NCBI GenBank assembly: GCA_947503625.1
Contig: CANNEK010000002.1
Location: 310,001-374,000 of the forward strand
DNA length: 64,000 bases
Direction of reading: 5' to 3'
From: an uncultured Kordiimonas sp.
Lineage (GTDB): Bacteria > Pseudomonadota > Alphaproteobacteria > Sphingomonadales > Kordiimonadaceae
Below, piece by piece: positions 17,485-27,010 of the stretch. The notes below the pieces were generated by a model that was not told the origin of the DNA, made no database searches, and saw only the letters and a program-made list of their open reading frames with translations. Position numbers and translations under genes: made by a program. The number at the start of each line of letters is the position of its first letter. Position 1 is the first letter of the stretch.

Positions 17485-19215
17485 ATGACCGCTTACATTG
17501 AAAATGACGAGACAACCAACCGCTGGCCTGTCTGGCAATTGTCAGACTGGGAAAAGAGCTCGAACGTGTCCCGCCTTTGGGGCAGGCTTCAGAGAATCGC
17601 GGCAGCTATAGCGCTGGTCGGATTGTTCCCGGTGTTCGTTGTTTTATATGTTCTGGTGAAAGGGACCAGCAAAGGTCCTTTCATATATAAACAGTCTCGT
17701 CCGGGCCGCTTTGGTCAGCCCTTTATTGCATACAAAATCCGGACGATGCGCACCGGTGCAGACACGGATCAAAAACGCGCCAGACGGGTTGATACTAACG
17801 ACCCGATGATTACTCCTGTCGGCCGAACTCTGCGGGACCTCAAACTCGACGAACTGCCACAATTGGTTAATGTGATGAAGGGTGACATGGCACTTGTTGG
17901 TCCACGCCCAATTGCCTGCGCATTGCAGCAGGAACTCGAGTCCAGTATCCCCGGTTTCAGTCGCAGACTATCTGTAAGGCCAGGCCTGACCAGCCTCGCG
18001 CAGGTTTGCCTTTTTGACAACCAGGCAGACGAAAAAGTCATCGACGACTGGACAACACGATTTGAAGCAGAGCTTGACTATATCTACCGTCGCTCAGCGG
18101 CGTATGATCTGATAATTATCGGACTGACTGCTGCGTTTCTTGCCAAGAAAGTTGCCCGTCGCATTCCCAAAACAATGCTCCTTTCCATTCCACTTTTGGC
18201 TCTCCTGCTCTTAACAGCTTGCAGTGAACGATTGCCAACCCGAAGTTTCACGCGTGTTGACACCGCACTTGAAAAAGATATCCGCGCCTATGGTGACCGG
18301 GAAGACCCGGCCATCCTGGAAATCGAGCCGGTTTCCATTCCTGTAGAAAACTCGGTAGCACAAGATCCCGTGTATCGCATGGGTAGCGGTGACACACTTG
18401 CAATCAATGTATTTGGAGAGGAGGGCCTTAACGACCTCCGCGTGTCGGTCGATGGTGAAGGTTACATTCAGGTCCCGTACCTTGAAAGAATTAGGGTAGC
18501 AGGCAGAACTGTAGCCGAGATCCAGACTGTATTGAAAGAAGGCTTTGCCAGCCAGTTCCGCAACCCATGGGTTATCGTGGAGATCGAGCAGCATCGCAGT
18601 CGACCCGTGTATCTGGTTGGTCAGTTCAAGAAGCCGGGCGTGGTTTATATGCAGGGGCCGACGAACCTATTGCAGGCCGTATCCATGGCAAGCGGAATGA
18701 CAGAAAATGCGCACCTTTCCGGTGCGCGGTTGTGGCGCGCCGGCGAAATCGCAGCCGTTGACATGAACGCCCTTCTGGTCGACGGCAGACCTGACCACAA
18801 CATCTATCTCGAAGCCGGCGATACAATCGTTGTGCCGAGCAATTCTGACAACAAAGCTTATGTCATGGGCGCCGTTGTTCGCGCTGGAGCCGTACCCTTC
18901 AGCAATGAACCGATGACCCTTTTAAAGGCCCTTACTCAGGTCGGCGGGCCAGCCAAATCCACAGCGCTTCTCTCTCAAGTGCGTGTAATTCGCACGCACT
19001 CTGCCGTGGATGGCCAGCTAATACTGGTCAATGCAAAAGACATTCTGAAAGGCCGCGCGCCAGACCTGCAACTTCAGCCCGATGACATTGTTTACGTGCC
19101 AGACAACTGGATCGAGAACTGGAACCAGGTGATCCGGGCTGTAACACCGACTTTGCAACTTGCTGGCGGTGCGCTCCAGCCATTCGTTCAAGTTAAATTC
19201 CTGAAAGGAGACTGA
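17485..19215 (+). CDS. Fusion of a sugar-phosphate transferase (WcaJ/ExoY-like) and a Wza-like export lipoprotein
   Basis: This is one uninterrupted 576-codon frame. Residues 30-225 form a polyprenol-phosphate sugar-phosphotransferase: a membrane helix (AAAIALVGLFPVFVVLYVLV), KIRTMRTGAD, TPVGRTLRDLKLDELPQL and MALVGPRPI. Residues 231-576 form a polysaccharide export protein that begins with its own lipoprotein signal, LLSIPLLALLLLTAC, with the lipid-acceptor Cys at about 246. It continues with a Poly_export domain (YRMGSGDTLAINVFGEEGLN) and SLBB-like repeats (VYLVGQFKKPGVV, AYVMGAVVRAGAVPF). An in-frame ATG at 18175 precedes the lipobox but has no ribosome site. Signal peptidase II cleavage of a polyprotein, or internal initiation, would separate the two parts. 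Confidence 0.85.
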   Translation: MTAYIENDETTNRWPVWQLSDWEKSSNVSRLWGRLQRIAAAIALVGLFPVFVVLYVLVKGTSKGPFIYKQSRPGRFGQPFIAYKIRTMRTGADTDQKRARRVDTNDPMITPVGRTLRDLKLDELPQLVNVMKGDMALVGPRPIACALQQELESSIPGFSRRLSVRPGLTSLAQVCLFDNQADEKVIDDWTTRFEAELDYIYRRSAAYDLIIIGLTAAFLAKKVARRIPKTMLLSIPLLALLLLTACSERLPTRSFTRVDTALEKDIRAYGDREDPAILEIEPVSIPVENSVAQDPVYRMGSGDTLAINVFGEEGLNDLRVSVDGEGYIQVPYLERIRVAGRTVAEIQTVLKEGFASQFRNPWVIVEIEQHRSRPVYLVGQFKKPGVVYMQGPTNLLQAVSMASGMTENAHLSGARLWRAGEIAAVDMNALLVDGRPDHNIYLEAGDTIVVPSNSDNKAYVMGAVVRAGAVPFSNEPMTLLKALTQVGGPAKSTALLSQVRVIRTHSAVDGQLILVNAKDILKGRAPDLQLQPDDIVYVPDNWIENWNQVIRAVTPTLQLAGGALQPFVQVKFLKGD

Positions 19216-19217
19216 TT

Positions 19218-20078
19218 TTGTCCCGTACCCGAATTCTTTATCTTTCCACCGTTCTCTCCGCTACCTGCGCGACGAGCGCACTGGCAGGCACGGTATCGCC
19301 CGTACAATCCAGTGCCACACCGTTTGGTTTACAGCCAATTGGCGAAGTCCAACTGGCCGGGTCCGATGAAAGGGCTGCAGATTTCTCTGCCAATGATCTG
19401 CCCAGCCTCCAGGCTGTCGTGAACAACACGCTTTCCGAAAGCCAGTCGATTAACAACCTTTCCTCGATTGCTCTCGATCCCAATGATCTTGTCATCAGCG
19501 GAGACTCTAATGTGCGAGCATATTTCATCGGAGAAGGAGCAGGCTATCGCAATTCTTTGGGCGTTTACACCGGTGAGAGTTCTAACGGTCTAGACGGCGA
19601 CGCAAGTCTTATCTTGCCTGACGCCAGCACTTCTCCAAGTTACTCCTATTACAATAGCGACTACAGATCGAGCCGTGCACCTGTCGCGCCTGGCGATTTT
19701 GTTGATCTCGGCAGATACTCCGACGGGACACAGCTAAATCTGTTTTTGGTATCCAATGGCGCCGGTGGCGGCACCAACACCTACTATACTGACACCTCCC
19801 TCAACAGCGATGGTATCGACCATTTTGTGGTGCTCGCAACCCCGGATAATCCCTATCTGCTTATTGGTGTGGAAGACCTGCCGGGCGGCGGTGACAAAGA
19901 CTATAACGACGTTGTTGTCGCGCTAGAGGTAGGCCTGGCCACAACAAAAAACCTGATGGCAAAAGCAGTTCCCCTGCCCGCACCCATCGCGGCGCTTTTC
20001 GGCCCAGTCCTGTTCGGAGTAGTGTTGGCCGCGAAGCGCCGCCGACGGAAAGGTGATGATGCAGCTGTCCCTGCATAG
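19218..20078 (+). CDS. Exported DUF4114 protein with VPLPA-CTERM sorting signal
   Basis: The 286-residue protein starts at TTG 19218 (GGAG seven bases before). It has a signal peptide (LSTVLSATCATSALAG), a DUF4114-like C-terminal domain (LLIGVEDLPGGGDKDYNDVVVALEVG, with an acidic metal-binding look), then VPLPAPIAALFGPVLFGVVLAAKRRRR. That is a VPLPA motif, membrane helix and basic tail, the tripartite signal processed by exosortases of the XrtD type. The exosortase gene overlaps its end by about 23 bases, so this is probably the dedicated substrate, anchored or released during polysaccharide export. Confidence 0.85.
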   Translation: MSRTRILYLSTVLSATCATSALAGTVSPVQSSATPFGLQPIGEVQLAGSDERAADFSANDLPSLQAVVNNTLSESQSINNLSSIALDPNDLVISGDSNVRAYFIGEGAGYRNSLGVYTGESSNGLDGDASLILPDASTSPSYSYYNSDYRSSRAPVAPGDFVDLGRYSDGTQLNLFLVSNGAGGGTNTYYTDTSLNSDGIDHFVVLATPDNPYLLIGVEDLPGGGDKDYNDVVVALEVGLATTKNLMAKAVPLPAPIAALFGPVLFGVVLAAKRRRRKGDDAAVPA

Positions 20079-21390
20079 CATATATATCAGCGCGCAAGCG
20101 ATTGGTGCCGGGCTTTTGCTTGGACCTTTTGCTGTTGCCAGTTTGCAAAGCGAACGTTGGCCAATCCTCGTCCTTTCCTGTTTAAGCATCGTGCTCATTT
20201 CCGGAAACACTTCGATTGTACGCGACCGACCTGTTGGAACGACATGGATGGCACCTGTGGCGCTTGCCATGTTGATTTTGGGGTTGGTGCTATCGGTCAA
20301 CAAACTATTGCTGATCGCCGGCATACTCTTGCTGACATCGGTTTTCCTGACGAAGATGCCGCTGCCACGGTGCCGCTCAATAGCGATCATTGCCTGCGCA
20401 TGCCTGATGGTGCCTCTGCCCGCCGCCCTTGAAACCGAACTGGCAACATCCCTGGCTTATATGGAGGCGTCGATGTTTGTCGCTATCGGGCAGGCAATGA
20501 ATCTCCCGGTTCGATTGTCAGGAGCTCAGATTTTCTTTGAACATTCGGTGGTTACCATCAACCAGGACTGCAGCGGCACGCTTTTGCTAATACCAGCTCT
20601 CCTTGGCTCGATCACAGCTGCAACCCTCTCAAGAAAAACCCGATGTGCTGTCATCGCGATTTCACTGGCCCTGCCGGGTGTCTTACTGATCAATCTAGTC
20701 CGGCTCGCAATTGTACTTGGCTTGCTGGCAAACGGGAACAACGAGCTCGCGGATGAATGGCACGACATTTTGGGCTTCAGCGCACTGGCATTTTCGTGGG
20801 TTGCGCCTCTTTGGCTGTTTGCCGACCTGGAAGCTTTCAACCACCGGAACACACCCTGGATTGCCCTTTCTCGTGCCTTGCCTCCACTCCTGATTGGCGG
20901 CCTCGCAAGCGTTGCAATATCCATGAGTGACAGTAACAGGAGCGCGCCGAAACTGCACTTGCCTACCTATGTTTCGGGCTGGGTCGCGGAGGATTTTGAA
21001 ATTCCCCCTGAGGAAATCCGAATTCTCAATGCAGATCACGTCAGCAGGCGTCGTTACACGTCGGAAAATGGAGAATTTCTGCTGACCATCATCTATCACG
21101 GTGATCCAGGGGTCGGGCGTGAACATTCAAGTGAACGATGCTTTAGGGCGATGGGTTGGCAAGTTGAAAAGCATGACAACATGCCTGTTGAAGATGCAAA
21201 CCTTTTGACATTTCTCACCGTGTCGTCAGGCGGGCACCGACAGGCAGTCGTCGAGTATGAAGCTGAATACACAAAGAGTTCAGGAGGCCTCCTGCGAATA
21301 CAATTGGTTACCAGCCCGGAACTTACGAAGCGCCAACAGCAAGACCTGATCCTGCAATTTACCAAAAAAACTTTGGGAGACGAGACGTGA
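20056..21390 (+). CDS. Exosortase with fused EpsI-like domain
   Basis: The 444-residue protein has roughly eight membrane helices and the exosortase catalytic set: Cys in NQDCSGTLLL (about 172), Arg in NLVRLAIVL (about 216) and His in EWHDILGF (about 236). After the last helix, residues 290-440 form a periplasmic EpsI/DUF3485-like domain (WVAEDFEIPPEE, REHSSERCFRAMGW). Its substrate is most likely the VPLPA-CTERM protein just upstream. GGAAAGG precedes two adjacent ATGs (20056, 20059) and a GTG (20053), so the exact start is uncertain by one or two codons. Confidence 0.85.
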   Translation: MMQLSLHSIYISAQAIGAGLLLGPFAVASLQSERWPILVLSCLSIVLISGNTSIVRDRPVGTTWMAPVALAMLILGLVLSVNKLLLIAGILLLTSVFLTKMPLPRCRSIAIIACACLMVPLPAALETELATSLAYMEASMFVAIGQAMNLPVRLSGAQIFFEHSVVTINQDCSGTLLLIPALLGSITAATLSRKTRCAVIAISLALPGVLLINLVRLAIVLGLLANGNNELADEWHDILGFSALAFSWVAPLWLFADLEAFNHRNTPWIALSRALPPLLIGGLASVAISMSDSNRSAPKLHLPTYVSGWVAEDFEIPPEEIRILNADHVSRRRYTSENGEFLLTIIYHGDPGVGREHSSERCFRAMGWQVEKHDNMPVEDANLLTFLTVSSGGHRQAVVEYEAEYTKSSGGLLRIQLVTSPELTKRQQQDLILQFTKKTLGDET

Positions 21391-23312
21391 AGAGACTTCT
21401 GATCTTTGGGCTGTTTGTTCTATGCACTGGTGCCAGTCTGCTGGGTTTCCTGCAATACAAGGTCCACCGCAAATCTGTCTGCGCTGCTTGGCTGCAGGAG
21501 GCACAGTCTGCTGAACAAGCAGGGTATTATGCTGACGCAATTGATCAGCTCACATTGTATTTTTCGGAAAAGAACTGTCGAAGCAAAAGCGATCCCGGTG
21601 CCATTGAAATTCTTGCCAGAGCACGACCAATGGTACCATTGCCAGGCGGTGGAGAACTGGCGCAACAACTCTCGCTCTCCCGCTTGGGGTGGAGGCTGGA
21701 ACGCAATGCAGAATTTCAGCTGACGCAAGCGAAAGCTGCACTGGCCCAAGGTGATTGGCTCTCGGCGTCGAAACTCACCGCCAGTTCATCATCCGGGCAG
21801 TCAGCCCTTATCCGTATCGCGGCGCTGGTAAGACTTAAAAACTGGAAAGAGCTGCAAGGCTTTGTTGACGAAATGGATACGATGTCATTGTCTCCGTTTC
21901 AAAACGCCCTTTTGAAAGAACTGCTGATAAATTCGCCTGTGACAACTCCGTCACAACCTGTAAGGTCGGACATAACAAGTTTGGCGAAAGCTGCCCTGCG
22001 CGGCGGCACAGAAGATACCCAATCTCTTGCGCGAAGTGTGAAATCGTTGCTAACCAATGACGACTTGACGATCGCAACTGCCCTGCTCGCTGCATCCGGC
22101 AGGAACGACATCGTTACCTCATTGCTGGATCAGCCGGAGCGACCGCTTTCACAAGCACTTCTAAAGCGACTTGCCTTCCAGTATTGGTCGAAAAAAAACT
22201 ATCCAGCCTTGACGAACATGCCAGCCAGAGGTGCAGAGACGCCGCTGAAGGCTGATATACTGCTAATGATCTGTCTGGCAGAAAGAGAACTTGCGAAGCG
22301 CTGCTCCGTCAATTTTGACGTAGCTGACTACAGCAGGCGTTATGGGGATTATGCAGCTGGACACTGGGGCAATCTGTTCAAACTGCTGGGAAACTGGGCC
22401 ACTCCGGCACACGAAATTGTTGATGCACTGGTGACCATGGGGGACCTGATCAGTAAAGGGCCTGTAGCTTATCAGCTTTTGTCATCGCTTTATCTGGAAC
22501 TGGACGAGCCTGAACTGGCGTCCCGGTTCGAGCGCGCGGCCATGATGTTCGGCCTCACACCATCCGGGAAATGGCACCGGTCATCCATTCCTGCCTGGAC
22601 CAGCCGCTTGAACGAAGGCTATCACCCAACCGCGAGACAATTGGCAGATCTTGAGGAAGCAAGCCCGGATCAGGCAATCCTCTGGCGCCTGGTAAAATCT
22701 CGCCTGGCCCTCTCAAAGGGCACCGATGAAGGAGCAGCAGAAGCACTTCGTATCATTCGACCGGTCCTCGGCTGGGCCCCTGAAGTAGCAACCGCACAGC
22801 TTCTTGCTGCGTCGAGCACAGCTTACTTTGGCGATCACGAAGCGGCCTATGGGCATCTAATGAATGCCGTCAAAGCAGATACTGCAAGCGCGATTGCCGC
22901 GCTTCGCCTGAGTTTACATTTCTACAACCAGAAGAACGGACTTACGGCAACAGAATTAAATCACTGGTGGGAATCCATTTCCCGTACTGAAGTTGGTAAC
23001 AAAGAAACCGAGATGACAGAGGCAAAATCGAGGCAACTCCTTGTTGAACGCGCCTTGATACTTGCTGCCATTGCAGAACAAGAGAAAGATGAGTTACTCG
23101 CCAAAAACGCCTATCGGTCCATTCTGAAAAAACAACCAGATCACCATGTAGCCATGAACAATCTGGCTGTATGGCTTGCCAAAGACGAGCGCCAACTGAA
23201 GGAGGCGAGAAAACTGACGTTGACCGCGATCGCGCTAGACCCTTCACAGAGAGAGTATCTTTTGACCCTCAGGGATATCGATCGTGCGCTGGAGCAGGTC
23301 GTTGAAAGCTGA
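21387..23312 (+). CDS. TPR-like exopolysaccharide-associated protein
   Basis: The 641-residue protein has an N-terminal membrane anchor or signal (LLIFGLFVLCTGASLLGFL). The rest is helical-repeat sequence with TPR-like patterns at both ends (AQSAEQAGYYADAIDQLTLYF near 40 and HHVAMNNLAVWLAKDERQLKEARKL near 590). Large TPR proteins accompany exosortase/polysaccharide loci and are thought to scaffold the export complex; the exact role here is inferred. Its ATG overlaps the exosortase stop by four bases, so the four plus-strand genes form one operon. It ends seven bases before the convergent regulator gene with no terminator between. Confidence 0.7.
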   Translation: MKRLLIFGLFVLCTGASLLGFLQYKVHRKSVCAAWLQEAQSAEQAGYYADAIDQLTLYFSEKNCRSKSDPGAIEILARARPMVPLPGGGELAQQLSLSRLGWRLERNAEFQLTQAKAALAQGDWLSASKLTASSSSGQSALIRIAALVRLKNWKELQGFVDEMDTMSLSPFQNALLKELLINSPVTTPSQPVRSDITSLAKAALRGGTEDTQSLARSVKSLLTNDDLTIATALLAASGRNDIVTSLLDQPERPLSQALLKRLAFQYWSKKNYPALTNMPARGAETPLKADILLMICLAERELAKRCSVNFDVADYSRRYGDYAAGHWGNLFKLLGNWATPAHEIVDALVTMGDLISKGPVAYQLLSSLYLELDEPELASRFERAAMMFGLTPSGKWHRSSIPAWTSRLNEGYHPTARQLADLEEASPDQAILWRLVKSRLALSKGTDEGAAEALRIIRPVLGWAPEVATAQLLAASSTAYFGDHEAAYGHLMNAVKADTASAIAALRLSLHFYNQKNGLTATELNHWWESISRTEVGNKETEMTEAKSRQLLVERALILAAIAEQEKDELLAKNAYRSILKKQPDHHVAMNNLAVWLAKDERQLKEARKLTLTAIALDPSQREYLLTLRDIDRALEQVVES

Positions 23313-23318
23313 GAGCTT

Positions 23319-24740
23319 CTAGACCCAGTTTTCCTTTTTTCGGTAGATGGTCGAGGGGCTCACATCAAGAGATTGAGCCGCTTTGGGAATGCTACCGTCA
23401 AATATCGCAATACGGTCTTCAATGGCCTTGCGCTCTATCTCGGCGAGCGTGCCCATCAAATCCCCCGATGCAGAAGATAGTGCAGAAGGTGACGCCGCAA
23501 CCGAGGCCACAACATTTGATGCGCCTGAAAGGGGTTCATGCTGTGCAACCAGGATGTCCGTCTGGCCTTCGAGGGCGGGGAACATATCTGGCGTCACCAC
23601 ATCACCGTCTTGCAGAACGGCGATGTTTCTAATGGTATTTTGCAGCTCGCGAACATTTCCGGGCCAATTGTGCGCCATCATCAGAGCCTGGGCTTCGGGC
23701 GAAAAATCGTTAAGTACTTTGCCTTCTTCGTTGGCGAACTGCCCAAGAAAACTACGAGCAATATCTATAATGTCACGGCCGCGTTCGTTCAGAGCCGGCA
23801 GTGCAATCGGTACAACATTCAGGCGGAAATACAGGTCTTCCCTGAAGCGGCCGGCACGCACCTCTTCGAGAGGATCCCGATTGGTGGCACAAATAACCCT
23901 GACGTCCACTTTCTGTGGCTTTGCAGACCCTACGGGCTGCACTGTACTGGTCTGCAGAAAACGCAGTAATTTTTTCTGAAGTCCGAGGTCCAGCTCGCAC
24001 ATTTCATCAAGAAAAAGCGTGCCGCCCTCGGCCTCCCGTGCGGCACCCAACCTGTCGGCTATGGCACCGGTGAAAGAGCCTTTCAAATGTCCGAAAAGCT
24101 CAGACTCCAGCAGGTCTTGGGGAATTGCTGCACAATTTAGCGGTACGAATGGCTTGCTGGCTCTTGGGCCCGCCTTATGGATGGCTTCCGCGCATAATTC
24201 CTTACCGGTTCCCGAAGCGCCGGTAATGAACACTGTTGCCTTGGAGGGTGCGACATTCTCGATCGTCCGATACACTTTTTGCATGGCGACGGAATTGCCA
24301 ATGAAATCATAGAACGCCCCTTCCTGGGTTTCGTGCCGCAGAACTTCGACTTGCTGGCGAAGCTGAACGCGCTCCAGCGTGTTATTGACCGTTGTTACCA
24401 GGCGGCTTTCGGAAAATGGCTTCACCAGATAGTCAAGCGCGCCCAGCTTCATGGCACGCACAGCGTTACTGAGCGAGGCGTCTGCGGTGATAACGATAGC
24501 AGGTGTCTCCATGAGGGTGCCGCGCAGTTCTTCCAGATAAGCCAGACCGTCGCCATCCGGTAAATTGAGGTCAAGGAGAAGTAGATCAAACTCCTCGCTC
24601 GCTTGCGCGGCACGCGCAGAAGCCAGATCTTCTACCGCACGCGTGCTGAGGCCGGCCGCTTCCAGATGTTTTGCAAACAGCATCGACATGGATAAAACAT
24701 CTTCAACGAGCAAAATTTTTCGTTCTTTCAGGCTCATCAA
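23319..24740 (-). CDS. Sigma-54-dependent response regulator (PrsR/NtrC-like)
   Basis: The product has 473 residues. The N-terminal receiver has its acceptor Asp at about 57 (LLLLDLNLPDGDG). The AAA+ domain (about 145-385) carries GASGTGKE (Walker A), GSFTGA (a variant of the GAFTGA sigma-54 contact loop) and GGTLFLDEMCEL (Walker B). The C-terminal Fis-type helix-turn-helix reads GSIPKAAQSLDVSPSTIYRKK. It overlaps the kinase gene by four bases. It probably binds the TTGCA-N3-TGCAA sites and activates the sigma-54 promoters at 17.2, 17.4, 27.6 and 27.8 kb. Regulators of this type control exosortase-linked polysaccharide loci in other bacteria. Confidence 0.9.
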   Translation of the reverse strand: MMSLKERKILLVEDVLSMSMLFAKHLEAAGLSTRAVEDLASARAAQASEEFDLLLLDLNLPDGDGLAYLEELRGTLMETPAIVITADASLSNAVRAMKLGALDYLVKPFSESRLVTTVNNTLERVQLRQQVEVLRHETQEGAFYDFIGNSVAMQKVYRTIENVAPSKATVFITGASGTGKELCAEAIHKAGPRASKPFVPLNCAAIPQDLLESELFGHLKGSFTGAIADRLGAAREAEGGTLFLDEMCELDLGLQKKLLRFLQTSTVQPVGSAKPQKVDVRVICATNRDPLEEVRAGRFREDLYFRLNVVPIALPALNERGRDIIDIARSFLGQFANEEGKVLNDFSPEAQALMMAHNWPGNVRELQNTIRNIAVLQDGDVVTPDMFPALEGQTDILVAQHEPLSGASNVVASVAASPSALSSASGDLMGTLAEIERKAIEDRIAIFDGSIPKAAQSLDVSPSTIYRKKENWV

Positions 24741-27010
24741 ATTGTCCTTCCGTTTTCAATATCCGACTTGATGCCGTTCAACGCTGCGATGCCGGCAGGT
24801 AACAGCTGGAGAATTTCGTCCACCACCACCTGACAAGTCGCGGTATTTCCCTGGCGGGCGGCTTCACTTGCGTCCGATGTCAGGTGCTGAATTTTCACCA
24901 AACCAAAAGTGCCGCCAACGCTTTTTAACCGGTGGGCAATTTCACCCATCTGATGATGGTCTTTGGAATCGTATCCAGCCTTAAGGGCTTTAAGCCCATC
25001 CTCCAGATCAAGCGTACACTGGTTAAGCAGCATCAACTGGCTCTCTTCGTCAAGCGCACGCAGCAGATTCGCAACCAAATCGCCGTCAAAGTCCGGGTGC
25101 TGTGTTGATGAAGTCATGGTCTGTCCCTGGCTATCGTGATCAACTGTTTCCTGAAGACTTTCGAAACTTGCTTCAATCGCCTGATGAAGATCGTGACGGT
25201 CAAATGGCTTGGTGACAATGCCTATCATGCCTGCCGCCTCAAATTCTTTGCGATCTGAATCCATGCCATGGGCAGTCAGTGCGTAAATCGGGGGAGCAAC
25301 ATCTTCACCCAGTTCTTCGCAGATGCGCGCTGTTGCTTCAATTCCGTCCATTTCCGGCATGGCAATATCCATGAATATGATATCGAACCGGTGCTTTCGC
25401 ACTGCATCCAGTGCTTCAACACCATTGTTGGCAATTGAAACCCGGCATCCAAAACCCTCCAGCGTCATCCGGATCAATGTCTGGTTTGTCGGAACATCTT
25501 CCGCGACCAACACCCTTGGCTTGCGCCCAAATCGCTCATCAAACGGCTCAAGCGTTGATGCCCCGACAGAGCGCTGTTTTTCGGGCACCTTGGCAGGCGT
25601 CAGTGGTAATTGCAGCCAGAAAGTTGCGCCATCACCAGTGATGCTCTCAACACCGGCTTCACCGTCCATCAGCTCCGCCATCTGGCGGCATATGGCCAAC
25701 CCCAGCCCTGCGCCGTCACCGATCTGGCGCTTGTGAGAACCCACTCTGGTGAACTCCGTGAAAAGCTGCGCCTGGTCCTCGTCGCTCAGACCCTTGCCAA
25801 AGTCACTCACCGAAAACCGAACCATACCCTTGGGCCCTGCGGGCGCTGCACGCAGCACAATCCTGCCCGGTGCATACTTCAGGGCGTTTGACAGGAAGTT
25901 GTTGAGGACCTGCCGGATTCTGGCGGGGTCACCCCAGTACGCCTTCTCCATTGCGTCGGCCAGGTCAATTTCAAGCGATGCGCCTTTGGCCTGCATGTGC
26001 GGGAACCAAAAAGCCTGCAGCGAGGCAACCAGTTCTTTAACCGAAAAGACGGTGGGTTCGACCTGCAGGGTACCCGCCTCGGAACGGGCAAAGTCAATCA
26101 CGTCGTTAAGCAGTGTTTGCAGAATTTGACCACTGTCCCGTGCCATGCCCACAAGGGCACCGGCGGCCTCTGGCAACACCTCATCCTGAAGAAGGTCCAG
26201 GCTGCCCAGTATGCCAGCCAGCGGCGTGCGGATTTCATGGCTGATCGTCGCAACAAACCTGGACTTCAGCGCGCTGGTTTCTTCGGCTTTCTCCTTGGCG
26301 GCTTCCAGTTCCCGGGAAAGACACGTCAACTCGTCAACTTTGGATTCAAGCTCCCGGGTTCGTGCGGTTGCCTCATGTTGCGCATAACGTTCGGCGATTT
26401 TTGCGCTGGTATAAAAAGCAACAGTTTCCAGTGTTTCAAGGTGGTTGGAGTTAAAAGCTCCAACTTTGGGGTCTTCGCAGTCAATGACGCCGAGCAATAC
26501 GCCGTTATGGACCATCGGCACGCAGACCTCGGAGCCACCCGGCGCAATATCGGCAATATAGCGCTCGTCTTCGCTGACGTTTGCAATCAACGCCGGCTTC
26601 AGGGTCGCGGCCACGGTTCCGGTAATACCTTCGCCAAGAGGGATCGAAAGCGGGTTCAGGATTTTATCCCCGGCGGGGTTTTTGTGCGCGATGGCAGCTG
26701 ACTGCTTTATGCAGTGCGTTTCGGGCTCATAAATATAAACGACGCAGTCTGCAAAGCCCAGACGCCCAACAACTTTCCGGGCGACATACCAGGCAAGTTC
26801 TTCAACGGATTCGATTTGCGTGATCGCAAGCGCAAAGTCTGCAAGAACTTGAAGATATAGTCCTTTGCCAGCGTTGGAGGCTTCAAGGTTTTTCTTGGCC
26901 TGATAGAGCGCCGCACTTTTTTCCTCAAGGATTACCTCAGCCTCGTGTCGTGCACGCAGTTCCCGGGCAAGCTTGCGCTCGAGGATTTCAATTCTGGAAC
27001 TCTTATTCAC
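24737..27010 (-). CDS. Hybrid histidine kinase: coiled coil-GAF-HisKA-HATPase-REC-HPt
   Basis: The 757-residue protein has no membrane segment, so the kinase is cytoplasmic. Residues 1-50 are coiled coil, 55-200 a GAF domain and 225-330 HisKA with His near 258 (ATISHEIRTPL). The HATPase follows with NNFLSNALKYAPG and GDGAGLGLAICRQMAELMDG, then a receiver (about 500-620, IIFMDIAMPEMDG) and a C-terminal HPt domain (IAHRLKSVGGTFG). It lies between the H-NOX gene (8-base overlap) and the sigma-54 regulator gene (4-base overlap). This order predicts that H-NOX modulates its activity and that phosphate flows via REC and HPt to the regulator. Confidence 0.9.
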   Translation of the reverse strand: MNKSSRIEILERKLARELRARHEAEVILEEKSAALYQAKKNLEASNAGKGLYLQVLADFALAITQIESVEELAWYVARKVVGRLGFADCVVYIYEPETHCIKQSAAIAHKNPAGDKILNPLSIPLGEGITGTVAATLKPALIANVSEDERYIADIAPGGSEVCVPMVHNGVLLGVIDCEDPKVGAFNSNHLETLETVAFYTSAKIAERYAQHEATARTRELESKVDELTCLSRELEAAKEKAEETSALKSRFVATISHEIRTPLAGILGSLDLLQDEVLPEAAGALVGMARDSGQILQTLLNDVIDFARSEAGTLQVEPTVFSVKELVASLQAFWFPHMQAKGASLEIDLADAMEKAYWGDPARIRQVLNNFLSNALKYAPGRIVLRAAPAGPKGMVRFSVSDFGKGLSDEDQAQLFTEFTRVGSHKRQIGDGAGLGLAICRQMAELMDGEAGVESITGDGATFWLQLPLTPAKVPEKQRSVGASTLEPFDERFGRKPRVLVAEDVPTNQTLIRMTLEGFGCRVSIANNGVEALDAVRKHRFDIIFMDIAMPEMDGIEATARICEELGEDVAPPIYALTAHGMDSDRKEFEAAGMIGIVTKPFDRHDLHQAIEASFESLQETVDHDSQGQTMTSSTQHPDFDGDLVANLLRALDEESQLMLLNQCTLDLEDGLKALKAGYDSKDHHQMGEIAHRLKSVGGTFGLVKIQHLTSDASEAARQGNTATCQVVVDEILQLLPAGIAALNGIKSDIENGRTI

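Noticed and set aside
25997-26701. 234-codon ORF on the plus strand
   Set aside because: It is antisense to the hybrid kinase, has no domain and no ribosome site; a shadow of GC-biased codons.
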